Assembly (NCBI RefSeq): GCF_900302455.1
Contig: NZ_ONZG01000006.1
Coordinates: forward strand, 186,001-250,000
DNA length: 64,000 bases
Source: Falsiruegeria mediterranea M17
GTDB taxonomy: Bacteria; Pseudomonadota; Alphaproteobacteria; Rhodobacterales; Rhodobacteraceae
Direction: 5' to 3'
Shown here: piece after piece, positions 54,012 through 62,729 of the stretch
How positions within the stretch are numbered: position 1 is the first letter of the stretch
How the letters are laid out: every line of letters starts with the position of its first letter
Program-made: the position numbers and the translations under genes
The notes under the pieces: model-generated
Told to the model about the DNA's origin: nothing
Database searches by the model: none
Seen by the model: the letters and a program-made list of their open reading frames with translations, nothing else

Positions 54012-54773
54012 ATGAAAATCGAAAACGCATCCGCGATCGTAACGGGTGGGGCTTCGGGGCTGGGTTTTGCCACCGCCAAGGCATTAACCGAAAAAGGGGC
54101 CAAAGTGGCTCTCTTTGACCTGACGGGTGACAAGCTCGAAGCCTCGGCCAAAGAGCTCGGTGCGGTTGCAGCACCCTGCGATGTCACCAGTGCCGAAGGG
54201 GTATCGGCTGCTCTGGAAACTGCGATCGCCGCCAACGGCTTGCCGCGCATCGCCGTCAACTGCGCCGGTGTCACCCATGGTGAACGCATTGTTGGGCGCA
54301 ATGGCGCGGCCTCGCTCGACGCCTTTGCACGCACCGTACAGATCAACCTGATCGGCACCTTCAATGTGATGCGTCTCGTGGCCGAGAAGATGGCCCACAA
54401 CGACGCACTCGACGACAACGAGCGCGGTGTGATCATCAACACCTCGTCCGTCGCGGCCTTCGAGGGACAGATCGGGCAGGCGGCTTATGCGGCTTCCAAA
54501 GGTGGCGTCGCCAGCCTCACGCTGCCGGCCGCGCGCGAGTTTGCCCGCTCGGGCATTCGCGTCTTGGCAATCGCGCCGGGTATCTTTTCGACCCCGATGA
54601 TGGATCTGCTGCCGCAGGACATTCAGGACAGCCTGGGGGCCAAGGTGCCTTTCCCCTCACGCCTTGGCAAACCCGCTGAATTCGCGCAGCTTGCAAGCCA
54701 CATGATCGAGAACACCATGCTCAACGGGGAATGCGTGCGCCTGGACGGTGCCATCCGTCTGGAGCCGAAATAA
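54012..54773 (+). CDS. SDR of the 3-hydroxyacyl-CoA dehydrogenase type
   Basis: Encodes 253 residues. IVTGGASGLGFATAK is the cofactor loop; the catalytic set is Ser in IINTSSVAAFEGQIGQAAYA and the Tyr-Lys of YAASK. The sequence resembles type II 3-hydroxyacyl-CoA dehydrogenase (HSD17B10) proteins. It would oxidise the 3-hydroxyacyl-CoA in the route. AGGAG precedes ATG 54012; the frame is open 52 codons further upstream but has no support. The crotonase gene follows 11 bases after its stop. Confidence 0.9.
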   Translation: MKIENASAIVTGGASGLGFATAKALTEKGAKVALFDLTGDKLEASAKELGAVAAPCDVTSAEGVSAALETAIAANGLPRIAVNCAGVTHGERIVGRNGAASLDAFARTVQINLIGTFNVMRLVAEKMAHNDALDDNERGVIINTSSVAAFEGQIGQAAYAASKGGVASLTLPAAREFARSGIRVLAIAPGIFSTPMMDLLPQDIQDSLGAKVPFPSRLGKPAEFAQLASHMIENTMLNGECVRLDGAIRLEPK

Positions 54774-54784
54774 GGACGCCCGCA

Positions 54785-55555
54785 ATGGACTATACCCACA
54801 TCACCAGCGAGACCGACGGCAAAATTGGTATCCTGACCCTTGACCGCCCGGCCAAATTCAACGCCATCAACCATGGTCTGCTGCACGAGATCGAGCACTA
54901 TTTCGACGCCCTGCCGGATGAGATCGGCGCGGTGGTGATCCGATCCTCGGGGCAGCATTTCTGTGCCGGCCTCGACTTGCTGGAACATTCCATGCGCGAT
55001 GCCGCCGGAGCCATGCACGAATGCCGCCTCTGGCACCGGATCTTCGACAAGATCGAATACGGCCGCGTGCCCGTTGTGGCCGCAATGAACGGCGGCGTTT
55101 TGGGGGGCGGGATGGAACTGGCCATGACCGCGCACGTCCGCGTCAGCCAAGAGGACACGTTCTATGAACTCCCCGAGGGTCGCCGCGCCATCTTTGTCGG
55201 CGGTGGGGCCACGGTGCGTGTGGGGCGGATCATCGGCGCCAGCCGCATGATGGAGATGATGCTGACCGGTCGCCGCTATCTGGCGCAGCAGGGCATGGAC
55301 CTTGGCCTCGCACACTATGTCGAACCCAACGGCACCGCCTTTGACAAGGCGATGGAACTGGCCCGACGCGTGACCGAAAACGCGCCGCTGTCGAACTACA
55401 TGATGATGCAGGCCATCACCCGCATCAACGACATGTCCGCCAGCGACGGTCTCTTCACCGAAAGCTTGGCGGCGGCCATCGCGCAATCCTCACCCGAGGC
55501 GCGCGCCGGGATGGAGGCATTCCTCGCCAAGACCGGCAAACGCGACAATCAGTAA
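54785..55555 (+). CDS. Enoyl-CoA hydratase/isomerase family protein
   Basis: Encodes 256 residues of the crotonase fold. The oxyanion hole is made by SSGQHFCAGLDL and AMNGGVLGGGMEL. In place of the usual catalytic Glu loop the sequence reads ELPEGRRAIFVGGGATVRV, so hydratase, lyase or isomerase activity cannot be told apart. It may hydrate the enoyl-CoA made by the dehydrogenase on the other strand. AAGGA lies 8 bases before ATG 54785. Confidence 0.9.
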   Translation: MDYTHITSETDGKIGILTLDRPAKFNAINHGLLHEIEHYFDALPDEIGAVVIRSSGQHFCAGLDLLEHSMRDAAGAMHECRLWHRIFDKIEYGRVPVVAAMNGGVLGGGMELAMTAHVRVSQEDTFYELPEGRRAIFVGGGATVRVGRIIGASRMMEMMLTGRRYLAQQGMDLGLAHYVEPNGTAFDKAMELARRVTENAPLSNYMMMQAITRINDMSASDGLFTESLAAAIAQSSPEARAGMEAFLAKTGKRDNQ

Positions 55556-55665
55556 CCGAGCAAAGGCCTGATACGGCCCGGGCTGACCCAACTTGGGCCT
55601 TAACCGATACCGTGAACGTTGAAAATCACCGGAATGTCGCAGATATGGTGAGCCTTTGCGAGTTG

Positions 55666-55691
55666 AACCCCTCGAAGATTTTCGAGGGGTT
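55666..55691 (+). terminator. Hairpin after the crotonase gene
   Basis: Perfect 11-bp stem AACCCCTCGAA / TTCGAGGGGTT with a 4-base loop, about 110 bases after the stop. It is followed by an AT-rich piece with no clean T-run, so it may be a bidirectional terminator between the crotonase gene and the convergent TetR gene. Confidence 0.6.
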
Positions 55692-55867
55692 ATTCATATT
55701 CCAAATGCAGACATTGACAGAGCCTCAGTGAACGTCCTCTAGGCGGACAAGGCTGCCGTCGGTCATCGTCACCAGACCAGCGCTTCACGGTCTGTTTCTG
55801 GCCTTCGCGCCCGCGTAAACCAACCCGGAAGCGTCTCTGGAACCTGACATTCGCGACGGTGATGCCA

Positions 55868-56440
55868 CTAAAGCCTGGAAATGCCGTCTGCGATCTCCTG
55901 GGCAATGGCTTGGGCGTTGATTCCGTCACGCTCTGCCGACACCCGCAACCCCAAAAGGTCCGACTGGTATTTACGGGCAAGGACCAGCGGGTCATGTGTT
56001 TTGTCAATTTCCCCAGCTGACTGAGCCTGCTGAAACAAGTCGGCAAACTGCTCTTCCATTTTCAGAAGATGAAGGCTGGCTTGCTCGGCCAAAGGATGAT
56101 TGTGCGCGTTCAGTTCCAGCAACGTCTTGGAGAGCATACAGGCTTTGGCCGGAGCATTGTCGCTTTCGATGGCCTTCGCAGGCCATTGCTTGAGGGCATT
56201 GATCGGACCACATTTGTCCGCCAGTTCCCGAAGGTGTTCTAACCCGTCATTGACATATTTCTGCATGGCTAGCCCGAACAGGGCATCCTTTGATCCGAAA
56301 GCCGCATAAAAGCTGCCAGGTTTCATCTGCAGCTCGGCTTCAAGGTCTTTCAGGGAAGTACCGGACCATCCGCGCTTCCAGAACAAATCCCGGGCGCGCT
56401 CAATCAAGTCATTGCGGTCGAAATTCGGTTTGCGAGGCAT
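55868..56440 (-). CDS. TetR-family transcription regulator
   Basis: Encodes 190 residues. The HTH is DLIERARDLFWKRGWSGTSL then KDLEAELQMKPGSFYAAFGS; the C-terminal part is an all-helical ligand domain. ATG 56440 begins the conserved MPRKPNFDR; the frame is open 18 codons further upstream but would run through the operator. It is divergent from the CMD-tautomerase pair with a perfect palindrome in between, and probably represses it. A near copy of that palindrome in the acyl-CoA promoter suggests wider control. Confidence 0.93.
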   Translation of the reverse strand: MPRKPNFDRNDLIERARDLFWKRGWSGTSLKDLEAELQMKPGSFYAAFGSKDALFGLAMQKYVNDGLEHLRELADKCGPINALKQWPAKAIESDNAPAKACMLSKTLLELNAHNHPLAEQASLHLLKMEEQFADLFQQAQSAGEIDKTHDPLVLARKYQSDLLGLRVSAERDGINAQAIAQEIADGISRL

Positions 56441-56477
56441 CAGAGGTTCCGTTCTTGAACGATTGCTCAATAATATA

Positions 56478-56495
56478 CTTGAGTGATCACTCAAG
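56478..56495. promoter_or_regulatory. Perfect 18-bp palindrome, probable TetR operator
   Basis: CTTGAGTGATCACTCAAG is its own reverse complement. It lies 37 bases before the TetR start and 46 before the CMD gene. This size and place are typical of TetR-family operators that control both divergent genes. Confidence 0.8.
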
Positions 56496-56541
56496 AAAGA
56501 CTAAATGACAAATACCCCGTTCAATATATGGAATCTGAAAC

Positions 56542-57108
56542 ATGAACTTCCCGTCCCACGACCTCGAAACTGCCCCCGAAGCCTCCAAGCCCCTGCTGGA
56601 AAACTCGCAAAAAGCCTTTGGCCGCCTTCCCGGATTGCACAAGGTTCTTGCGGAAAGCCCACAGGCCTACGAGGGCTACCAGCTGCTGCACAAACTGTTC
56701 ACCGAAACGGATTTCGACGCGGATGAACTGACCGTCGTCTGGCAATCGATCAACGTCGAGCACGCCTGCCATTACTGCGTTCCTGCGCATACTGGCATCG
56801 CAAAGATGATGAAGGTTTCGGACGAGATCACCCAAGCCCTGCGCAATGAAACACCGCTGCCCACGGCAAAACTCGAAGCCTTGCGCACCTTTACCGTTCA
56901 GATGGTGCGGGAACGTGGCAACGTGTCCAAAGCCCAGATGCAGGCGTTCTTTGACGCAGGTTATGGCCATCGCGCGGTTCTCGACGTTATCCTCGGCCTC
57001 GCCCAGAAGACGATGTCGAACTACGTCAATCATGTGGCCGAGACCCCCGTTGACGAGGTGTTCCACCCGCTGAAATGGCAGCGCGGCAATACCCCGCTCG
57101 AGGTTTGA
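56542..57108 (+). CDS. Carboxymuconolactone decarboxylase/AhpD-like protein
   Basis: Encodes 188 residues. The CMD fold holds VEHACHYCVPAHTG, with the CxxC pair of AhpD-type peroxidase-linked disulphide reductases and the following His. Such proteins reduce disulphides or act as alkylhydroperoxidases; CMD enzymes without the CxxC act on lactones, so a redox role is more likely. Controlled probably by the divergent TetR protein. The tautomerase follows after 115 bases. Confidence 0.9.
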   Translation: MNFPSHDLETAPEASKPLLENSQKAFGRLPGLHKVLAESPQAYEGYQLLHKLFTETDFDADELTVVWQSINVEHACHYCVPAHTGIAKMMKVSDEITQALRNETPLPTAKLEALRTFTVQMVRERGNVSKAQMQAFFDAGYGHRAVLDVILGLAQKTMSNYVNHVAETPVDEVFHPLKWQRGNTPLEV

Positions 57109-57223
57109 TCTCTTCGGGGTGCACGATGGCTTGCCTTGTGCACCCGCCCCGAAAAGGATCAGATGGCCGAAACCGCTGTCACACGATACGCTCGGAATTC
57201 AATCCCCCCAAAAGGAGAACGCC

Positions 57224-57586
57224 ATGCCCGTTATTCGCGTTGAAGTCCCTGAAGGCACGGACCACGACACCAAGACCCGCATCCGCGAAGGCGTAAAACA
57301 AGCTGTGCTGGACACGCTCGCTCCAAAGGAAATCAAATACGACTATGTCGCGGTGCGCGAGGCATTCGGCATCCTTGGCGATGGTCTGCCGCTTGTGACC
57401 GTCGACCTGCGCCCCGGCCGGGATGCCGGTCGCAAAAAAGCCCTGTCAGACGCCATCGCCGCAATCCTGCAGCAAGAGCTGAATTCAGACCCGATCGACC
57501 TTTATGTTCTCTTTCGTGAAAACCCTGCCGAGAACCATTATACCGGTGGAACACCTCTGCCTGATTGGGTTCCCGCAGATCAGTAA
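57224..57586 (+). CDS. 4-oxalocrotonate tautomerase-superfamily protein
   Basis: Encodes 120 residues in two tautomerase half-units. MPVIRVEVPEG has the Pro that becomes the N-terminal catalytic base when Met is removed. The second half (GLPLVTVDLRPGRDAGRK) repeats the fold. Such enzymes move keto-enol protons or dehalogenate. AAAGGAG just before ATG 57224 and the conserved Pro-1 fix the start. It is likely in one unit with the CMD gene. Confidence 0.88.
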   Translation: MPVIRVEVPEGTDHDTKTRIREGVKQAVLDTLAPKEIKYDYVAVREAFGILGDGLPLVTVDLRPGRDAGRKKALSDAIAAILQQELNSDPIDLYVLFRENPAENHYTGGTPLPDWVPADQ

Positions 57587-58091
57587 GTGGTGGCACCGCC
57601 GGAAGCGGCCCATTGCGAAACACGACGAAACTGCCAGCGCTGGCCGATCTTCCTCCAAGACTTCGACCCCCGCGTCCTGTCGTGCCCTTTCCGTCAACAC
57701 CTGCGGCATGGGGTGGGTCTCGGGCCGGGCTGTCTCGTGGTCGCATTCATGATCAGATCATTGCAACATCGCCCGCTCTGCTAACCTTTCATCGCGCGTA
57801 AAGTCTTGTGTAAGGCGGTGCACGGACGGTGCACGCTTGGTGCACGCATTGTGCTCCGGTAAAAAGCGCCAAACAGCAGAAGGTTAATCCCTGCCCGCGT
57901 TCGGGCAATTGCGCTGATTGGATTGAGGGGGAAAAGTGGGGAAAGCTTGGAGGAGAGTTTGCTTTCCCCTGAACGCGACCGGAGCAAAGGGAGAAGCCGG
58001 TCTGCATTCAATTTCGGAACACCGGAGCCTCGTGTGAGAGCGTGAGGGAAGGCCCCGGTGTTCGGATCAGGGGCCGAAGCCCTTGAACTTG
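57587..58091. other. Gap of about 500 bases with a GGTGCACG triple repeat
   Basis: Lies between the convergent tautomerase and fpr genes. No gene seen. GGTGCACG occurs three times with exact 11-base spacing (57817-57824, 57828-57835, 57839-57846). Each contains the palindrome GTGCAC. Confidence 0.5.
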
Positions 58092-58898
58092 TTAGTCAAC
58101 AAAGGCGCGCTCGACCACAAATGTGGCAGGCTTGTTGTTGGCGCCTTCTTCCAGGCCGAACCCTTCGAGCGCGGTCTTGGTGTCCTTGAGCATCTCCATT
58201 GAGCCACAGATCATGCCCCGGTCCGTTTCAGGTGAGATTTGCGGAACGCCCAGGTCCTCAAAGACTTTTCCGCTTGCCATCAAGTCCGTGATGCGCCCCT
58301 GGAACGGATAATCCTCGCGGGTGACGGTGCAGTAATGGCGCAGGTTCTGCGCCATCTCACCCACCAGCGGATCCTCTTTCAGCGCTTTTACCAGTTGCTT
58401 GCCGTACTCCAGCTCGCCCACCTCGCGGCAGGTGTGGGTCAGGATGACTTGGTCAAACTTTTCATAAGTTTCCGGGTCGCGAATGAGCGAGGCGAAGGGC
58501 GCGATGCCGGTGCCGGTCGAGAACATCCACAGGCGTTTGCCTGGCAGCAAAGCGTCGTTCACCAGCGTGCCAGTGGGCTTCTTTCGCATCAGCACAGTGT
58601 CGCCCACTTTGATCTTTTGCAGATGCTCCGTGAGGGGGCCATCCGGCACCTTGATCGAATAGAACTCCAGCTCTTCGTCCCAGCTGGGCGAGGCTACGGA
58701 ATAGGCACGGAACACCGGCTTTTCCGCATTCGGCAGACCGATCATGACAAACTCACCCGACCGGAACCGGAAGGTCGATGGGCGTGTAATACGAAACTTG
58801 AACAAACGGTCGGTATAGTGCTCGACCGAGGTGACCGTCTGCGCAAAAACGCCAGCGGGGATCGGGAATTCGGTCTTGGGGGCTTCATCAAGCGACAT
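58092..58898 (-). CDS. fpr: Ferredoxin-NADP+ reductase
   Basis: Encodes 268 residues. FRIRTPSTFRFRSGEFVMIG and the FAD-binding RAYSVASP are followed by the NADP region with FSTGTGIAPFASLIRDP; the C-terminal AFVD end is usual for bacterial type Fpr. It passes electrons between NADPH and ferredoxin. ATG 58898 has GGAGAGA upstream; the longer frame is not conserved. It follows fdxA by 17 bases, so the two form an operon and likely act together. Confidence 0.95.
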   Translation of the reverse strand: MSLDEAPKTEFPIPAGVFAQTVTSVEHYTDRLFKFRITRPSTFRFRSGEFVMIGLPNAEKPVFRAYSVASPSWDEELEFYSIKVPDGPLTEHLQKIKVGDTVLMRKKPTGTLVNDALLPGKRLWMFSTGTGIAPFASLIRDPETYEKFDQVILTHTCREVGELEYGKQLVKALKEDPLVGEMAQNLRHYCTVTREDYPFQGRITDLMASGKVFEDLGVPQISPETDRGMICGSMEMLKDTKTALEGFGLEEGANNKPATFVVERAFVD

Positions 58899-58915
58899 GG
58901 GTCTCTCCGTGGCGG

Positions 58916-59248
58916 TCAGGCGGCTGCAGGGGTTTCGGACAACAGATCCAGCTTGCCCTCTTTGCCATTCCAATCGTCGGCATTGGGCATTGGGTCTTTC
59001 TTTTCGGTGATCACCGGCCACTGCTCGGCATACCTGCGGTTCATCTCGACCCAAGGTTCGGCGCCGTCTTCGGTGTCTGGGCGGATGGCATCGGCGGGGC
59101 ATTCGGGTTCGCATACGCCGCAGTCAATGCATTCGTCAGGGTGGATGACCAGGGTGTTTTCACCCTCGTAAAAGCAATCCACCGGGCAGACTTCTACGCA
59201 GTCCGTGAATTTGCAGTTGATGCAGTTGTCAGTAACCACATAGGTCAT
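58916..59248 (-). CDS. fdxA: 7Fe ferredoxin FdxA
   Basis: Encodes 110 residues. The Cys pattern [20 protein letters not shown] followed by [12 protein letters not shown] carries one [3Fe-4S] and one [4Fe-4S] cluster, as in FdxA of alphaproteobacteria. MTYVVTDNC is the family start, so the ATG at 59248 was chosen over one two codons upstream. It is the first gene of an fdxA-fpr operon. Confidence 0.96.
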   Translation of the reverse strand: MTYVVTDNCINCKFTDCVEVCPVDCFYEGENTLVIHPDECIDCGVCEPECPADAIRPDTEDGAEPWVEMNRRYAEQWPVITEKKDPMPNADDWNGKEGKLDLLSETPAAA

Positions 59249-59367
59249 CGGCATTTGTCCTTTCGTTTGTATGCTAATGAATAATCGACTCAGAGATCGC
59301 CTGTCAATACGTTTGTGTACGTTCAATAATTCAAGTGAAGGGATGCTTGACTAAAATCGATATTATA

Positions 59368-59379
59368 TTAGTGTACTAA
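59368..59379. promoter_or_regulatory. MarR-type operator-like palindrome before the CoA-transferase
   Basis: TTAGT-GT-ACTAA has 5-bp arms around two bases. ATTAG also occurs before fdxA (reverse, near 59274) and just upstream of the MarR gene (near 61184). The place in the fdxA/caiB intergenic region fits a MarR binding site, but the arms are short. Confidence 0.45.
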
Positions 59380-59612
59380 CGAAACAAAGATACGCTGGAA
59401 GCTGGATAAATCAGAGGGCAAATGTTCGCGAAACGTGCTGACGACGTCGTCGTCATGGCCACAATCACCGGAGTTGCATCGTCTGTTTTCAGCGGTGCGT
59501 CGAGGTGAGAAAGTAATCTGAAACAACAGGTTGCTTTCCAGAACGGAATACTCCCAGAACTTCCCCTCGGATGGCGTTGGACACCGAGGGACTTTTTTGA
59601 AAGGCACATAAG

Positions 59613-60725
59613 ATGAGCGCACCGCTGCAAGGTCTGAAAGTTGTGGAACTTGCCCGAATTCTGGCCGGGCCGTGGATCGGGCAGACGTTGGCCGATCTTG
59701 GCGCTGACGTGCTCAAGATTGAAAGCCCAGATGGTGACGACACTCGCAAATGGGGGCCTCCGTTCATTGAGCGGGAGGGGGACAGAACAGCGGCCTATTT
59801 TCATGGTGCGAACCGAGGCAAAGACAGTATCGCACTGGATTTTGGCAATGCGGATGATCGGGCCAGGTTGCTGGATCTGATCCGTGACGCGGACGTGTTG
59901 ATCGAAAACTTCAAGGTCGGGGGGCTGAGGAAATTTGGCCTGGATTACGACAGTGTCAAAGAGGTCAATCCGCGCCTGATCTATGCCTCGGTCACTGGCT
60001 TTGGCCAGGATGGGCCGTATGCGCATCGTGCGGGCTATGACTTTTTGATCCAAGGCATGAGTGGGATCATGGATCTGACTGGTGACCCGAACGGTGAGCC
60101 ACAAAAGATCGGTGTCGCATTTGCCGATATTTTCACCGGGCTTTATGGGGTCATTGGTATCCAAGCAGCCCTGGCCGAGCGGGAACGGTCCGGTCTGGGT
60201 CAGCATGTAGATCTGAGCCTGTTGGACTGTATGACTGGCGTTTTGGCCAATCAAGCGATGAACTTTCTGGCATCCGGGGCTTGTCCGACGCGTTTGGGCA
60301 ACGCGCACCCTAACATCGTGCCCTATCAGGTGTTCCCGGTCGCTGACGGCCACATCATCATCGCCTGCGGCAACGACCGGCAATACGCCACCCTGTGCAC
60401 CATTCTGGATGTGCCAGATTTGATCGAAGATGCGCGGTTCGTGGCAAACTCTGATCGCGTTGCCAACCGAGAGGTGTTGACCGAACTGCTGACCGCAGCT
60501 TGCCTGAAGTGGGGCAAATGGGACTTGTTGGCAGCACTTGAAAAGGGCGGAGTTCCCGGCGGCCCGATCAACTCGGTTGCCGAAGCGTTGAGCGATCCGC
60601 AAGTCCAGCACCGCGAGATGCAGATCGCGCCCGAGGGCGTGCCTGGCCTGCGCACCCCGATCCGCTTTTCGCGGTCCGAGTTGAAGCTGGGCAAAGCCTC
60701 GCCCAAGCGGCCGGTCAGATCATGA
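59613..60725 (+). CDS. CaiB/BaiF-type CoA-transferase (class III)
   Basis: Encodes 370 residues. LARILAGPWIGQTLADLGAD is the N-terminal block with the key residues, followed by KIESPDGDDTRKWGPPF and NRGKDSIALDF; the catalytic Asp of the family is expected in LSLLDCMTG. It moves CoA between carboxylic acids, for example in carnitine, oxalate or mesaconate routes. Its acid is not known. It converges with the MarR gene, which likely regulates it. Confidence 0.92.
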   Translation: MSAPLQGLKVVELARILAGPWIGQTLADLGADVLKIESPDGDDTRKWGPPFIEREGDRTAAYFHGANRGKDSIALDFGNADDRARLLDLIRDADVLIENFKVGGLRKFGLDYDSVKEVNPRLIYASVTGFGQDGPYAHRAGYDFLIQGMSGIMDLTGDPNGEPQKIGVAFADIFTGLYGVIGIQAALAERERSGLGQHVDLSLLDCMTGVLANQAMNFLASGACPTRLGNAHPNIVPYQVFPVADGHIIIACGNDRQYATLCTILDVPDLIEDARFVANSDRVANREVLTELLTAACLKWGKWDLLAALEKGGVPGGPINSVAEALSDPQVQHREMQIAPEGVPGLRTPIRFSRSELKLGKASPKRPVRS

Positions 60726-61157
60726 GAGCTTGCGCAAGATCTTGATCAGGCTGCGTTGTTCGGCGGCTGTCAAAGGCTTCAACGATTCCGCCGTGATGTC
60801 GCGCCCGATCTCTTTCATCTGCGTGACCATCTCTTCGCCATCGGGCGAAAGTGAAATCATCGTGCGGCGTTTGTCGTTGGGATCAGGGGCCGTCACCGTC
60901 AGTCCCTTTTGACGCAGCCGGTCCACGACTCCCTTGATGGTGGCGACATCCATCGCTGCCAGACGCCCCAGATGGTTCTGCGAACAGGTGCCTTGCTCGG
61001 ATATCCGGATCAGGGCCGAGAACTGTGTCGGTGTCAGCCCATTGATGGTCTTTGATTGAAAGATCGTGGCGTGGCGTTGGCTGGCCAATCGTAAAAGATA
61101 CCCGACCTGATCATCCAACCGGTAGTCCGTATCTGCTTGGTCTGCCGTTTCGGTCAT
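60720..61157 (-). CDS. MarR-family transcription regulator
   Basis: Encodes 145 residues. The winged helix is seen in GLTPTQFSALIRISEQGTC, NHLGRLAAMDVATIKGVVDR (recognition helix) and DPNDKRRTMISLS (wing). ATG 61157 was chosen; a TTG at 61178 would add 7 residues. Its 3' end overlaps the CoA-transferase gene by 6 bases. It is probably the regulator of that gene and perhaps of fdxA; MarR proteins often respond to aromatic acids or their CoA esters. Confidence 0.9.
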   Translation of the reverse strand: MTETADQADTDYRLDDQVGYLLRLASQRHATIFQSKTINGLTPTQFSALIRISEQGTCSQNHLGRLAAMDVATIKGVVDRLRQKGLTVTAPDPNDKRRTMISLSPDGEEMVTQMKEIGRDITAESLKPLTAAEQRSLIKILRKLS

Positions 61158-61252
61158 CCACTCATCCGCCAATTGCAAAAAACATTAGCAGTATAACAAA
61201 AACGTGCATGCCCACAACGGTAAATCCGGGCGGCGCGCCGCCCGGACAGGCG

Positions 61253-61954
61253 TCAAACCGCCAAGTATTTGTTTGAGATTTCGGGGTTTTGGTCGAGATG
61301 TCCAAAGGTCCCGTCATAACAGACAGAACCTTTTTCGATGATATAGGCCCGGTCTGATACCAGGCGGGCAAAGTGCAGGTTCTGCTCGCTGATCAGAACC
61401 GATAGCCCCTCGCGCTTCAGCTCGGCTATGACATTAGCCATCTGCTCGACAATCACCGGCGCGATCCCTTCGGACGGTTCGTCCAGCAGCACCATCTTGG
61501 GGTTGCCCATCAGGGTCCGTGCGATTGTCAACATTTGTTGCTCACCGCCAGACAGTTGCTTACCCAGGTTCTTGCGCCGCTCGCTGAGGTTCGGGAACAG
61601 TTCGAACAGATGCTCCAAGGTCCATTCCGGTGCGTCGTCGCGTTTGTCGCGGCGACCTACTTCGAGGTTCTCCTCAACCGTCAGCTCGCCAAAAATGCGC
61701 CTTTCTTCGGGGACATAGCCAACCCCCGCGCGGCAGATGGCATGGCTGGGTTTGCCCAGGATGCTTTGCCCCTCATAGGTGATCTGCCCGGTTTTCTGAC
61801 GTACCATGCCCATGATGGATTTCATCGTGGTGGATTTGCCAGCGCCATTGCGACCGAGCACCGCGACCACCTCGTTCTGGCCCAGTGACAGCGACACACC
61901 ATTCAGGATCTGCGCCCGGCCATAGCGGGCATTCAGGTTTGCGACCTCAAGCAT
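61253..61954 (-). CDS. livF: Branched-chain amino acid-type ABC transporter ATPase LivF
   Basis: Encodes 233 residues. Walker A is LGRNGAGKSTTMK, the signature QLSGGEQQM, Walker B MVLLDEPSEG. The pattern YVPEERRIFGELTVEENL is typical of LivF. It powers uptake of branched amino acids or, in this family, aromatic or short-chain acids. It starts 8 bases before the end of livG, so it is coupled to it. No solute-binding protein is inside the window. Confidence 0.95.
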   Translation of the reverse strand: MLEVANLNARYGRAQILNGVSLSLGQNEVVAVLGRNGAGKSTTMKSIMGMVRQKTGQITYEGQSILGKPSHAICRAGVGYVPEERRIFGELTVEENLEVGRRDKRDDAPEWTLEHLFELFPNLSERRKNLGKQLSGGEQQMLTIARTLMGNPKMVLLDEPSEGIAPVIVEQMANVIAELKREGLSVLISEQNLHFARLVSDRAYIIEKGSVCYDGTFGHLDQNPEISNKYLAV

Positions 61955-62729
61955 TGGCGGCCTCCTTCTTGTCTTCGAACAGGGTGCCGCCGCCCAGATA
62001 GACCTCTTGCACGGTTGGGTTGGCGCGGATTTCGTCGCCGGTGCCTTCGGCGATCAGCTCGCCCCGGTTCAGCACCAGAATGCGATGCGAATGGGCAAAG
62101 ACCACGTCCATGTCATGTTCGGTAAAGACCACGCTGACGCCTTCGCGCTGGACGATGTCGGCGGTCAAGGCCATCAGCGCGATCCGTTCCGAGGGGGCCA
62201 TGCCAGCGGTGGGTTCATCCATCAAGAGGAGCGCCGGCTCATGCGCCAGCGCAATTGCAAGCTCCAGCCGTTTCAAGTCACCGTACGCCAGTTCCGAACA
62301 GGCGCGCTCGGCGTGCTCGGACATCGACACGAGATCAAGAAGGGCCATGGCCTCGTCGACATAGAGCCGCGTCGCGCGCGAGAACATGTCGAACACCCGA
62401 CGGTGGTGCGAAATCAGCGCCATCTGGATGTTTTCCAGCACCGTCATGGACAGGAACGTCTCGGTGATCTGGAATGTGCGGCCAACCCCCATGCGCCAGA
62501 TCTTGCGGGGCGGGGTGCCCAGCAATTCCTTGCCGTTCAGTTGAACTGAACCGCCGCTGTTGGGTTTCAGATAGCCGTTGAGCATGTTGAAGCAGGTGGT
62601 CTTGCCCGCGCCATTGGGACCGATCAAGGCCAGGAATTCACCCTTTGCCACGTCAAAGTTGACGTCTTGGACCGCCTTGATGCCCCCAAAGTTCTTGGAC
62701 AGGTTGCGGACGGAAAGAACCGGGCTCAT
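61947..62729 (-). CDS. livG: Branched-chain amino acid-type ABC transporter ATPase LivG
   Basis: Encodes 260 residues. Walker A is IGPNGAGKTTCFNML; the signature is ELAYGDLKRLELAIAL, and Walker B LLLMDEPTAGM. The 25-residue insert and VGRTFQITETFLSMTVLEN mark LivG. The stop/start overlaps the permease gene by 4 bases. Confidence 0.96.
   Translation of the reverse strand: MSPVLSVRNLSKNFGGIKAVQDVNFDVAKGEFLALIGPNGAGKTTCFNMLNGYLKPNSGGSVQLNGKELLGTPPRKIWRMGVGRTFQITETFLSMTVLENIQMALISHHRRVFDMFSRATRLYVDEAMALLDLVSMSEHAERACSELAYGDLKRLELAIALAHEPALLLMDEPTAGMAPSERIALMALTADIVQREGVSVVFTEHDMDVVFAHSHRILVLNRGELIAEGTGDEIRANPTVQEVYLGGGTLFEDKKEAANA

Noticed and set aside
59315-59330. Possible third copy of the TetR operator before fdxA (reverse reading TTGAACGTACAC)
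   Set aside because: Only about 9 of 16 positions match the palindrome; expected by chance in an AT-rich promoter.
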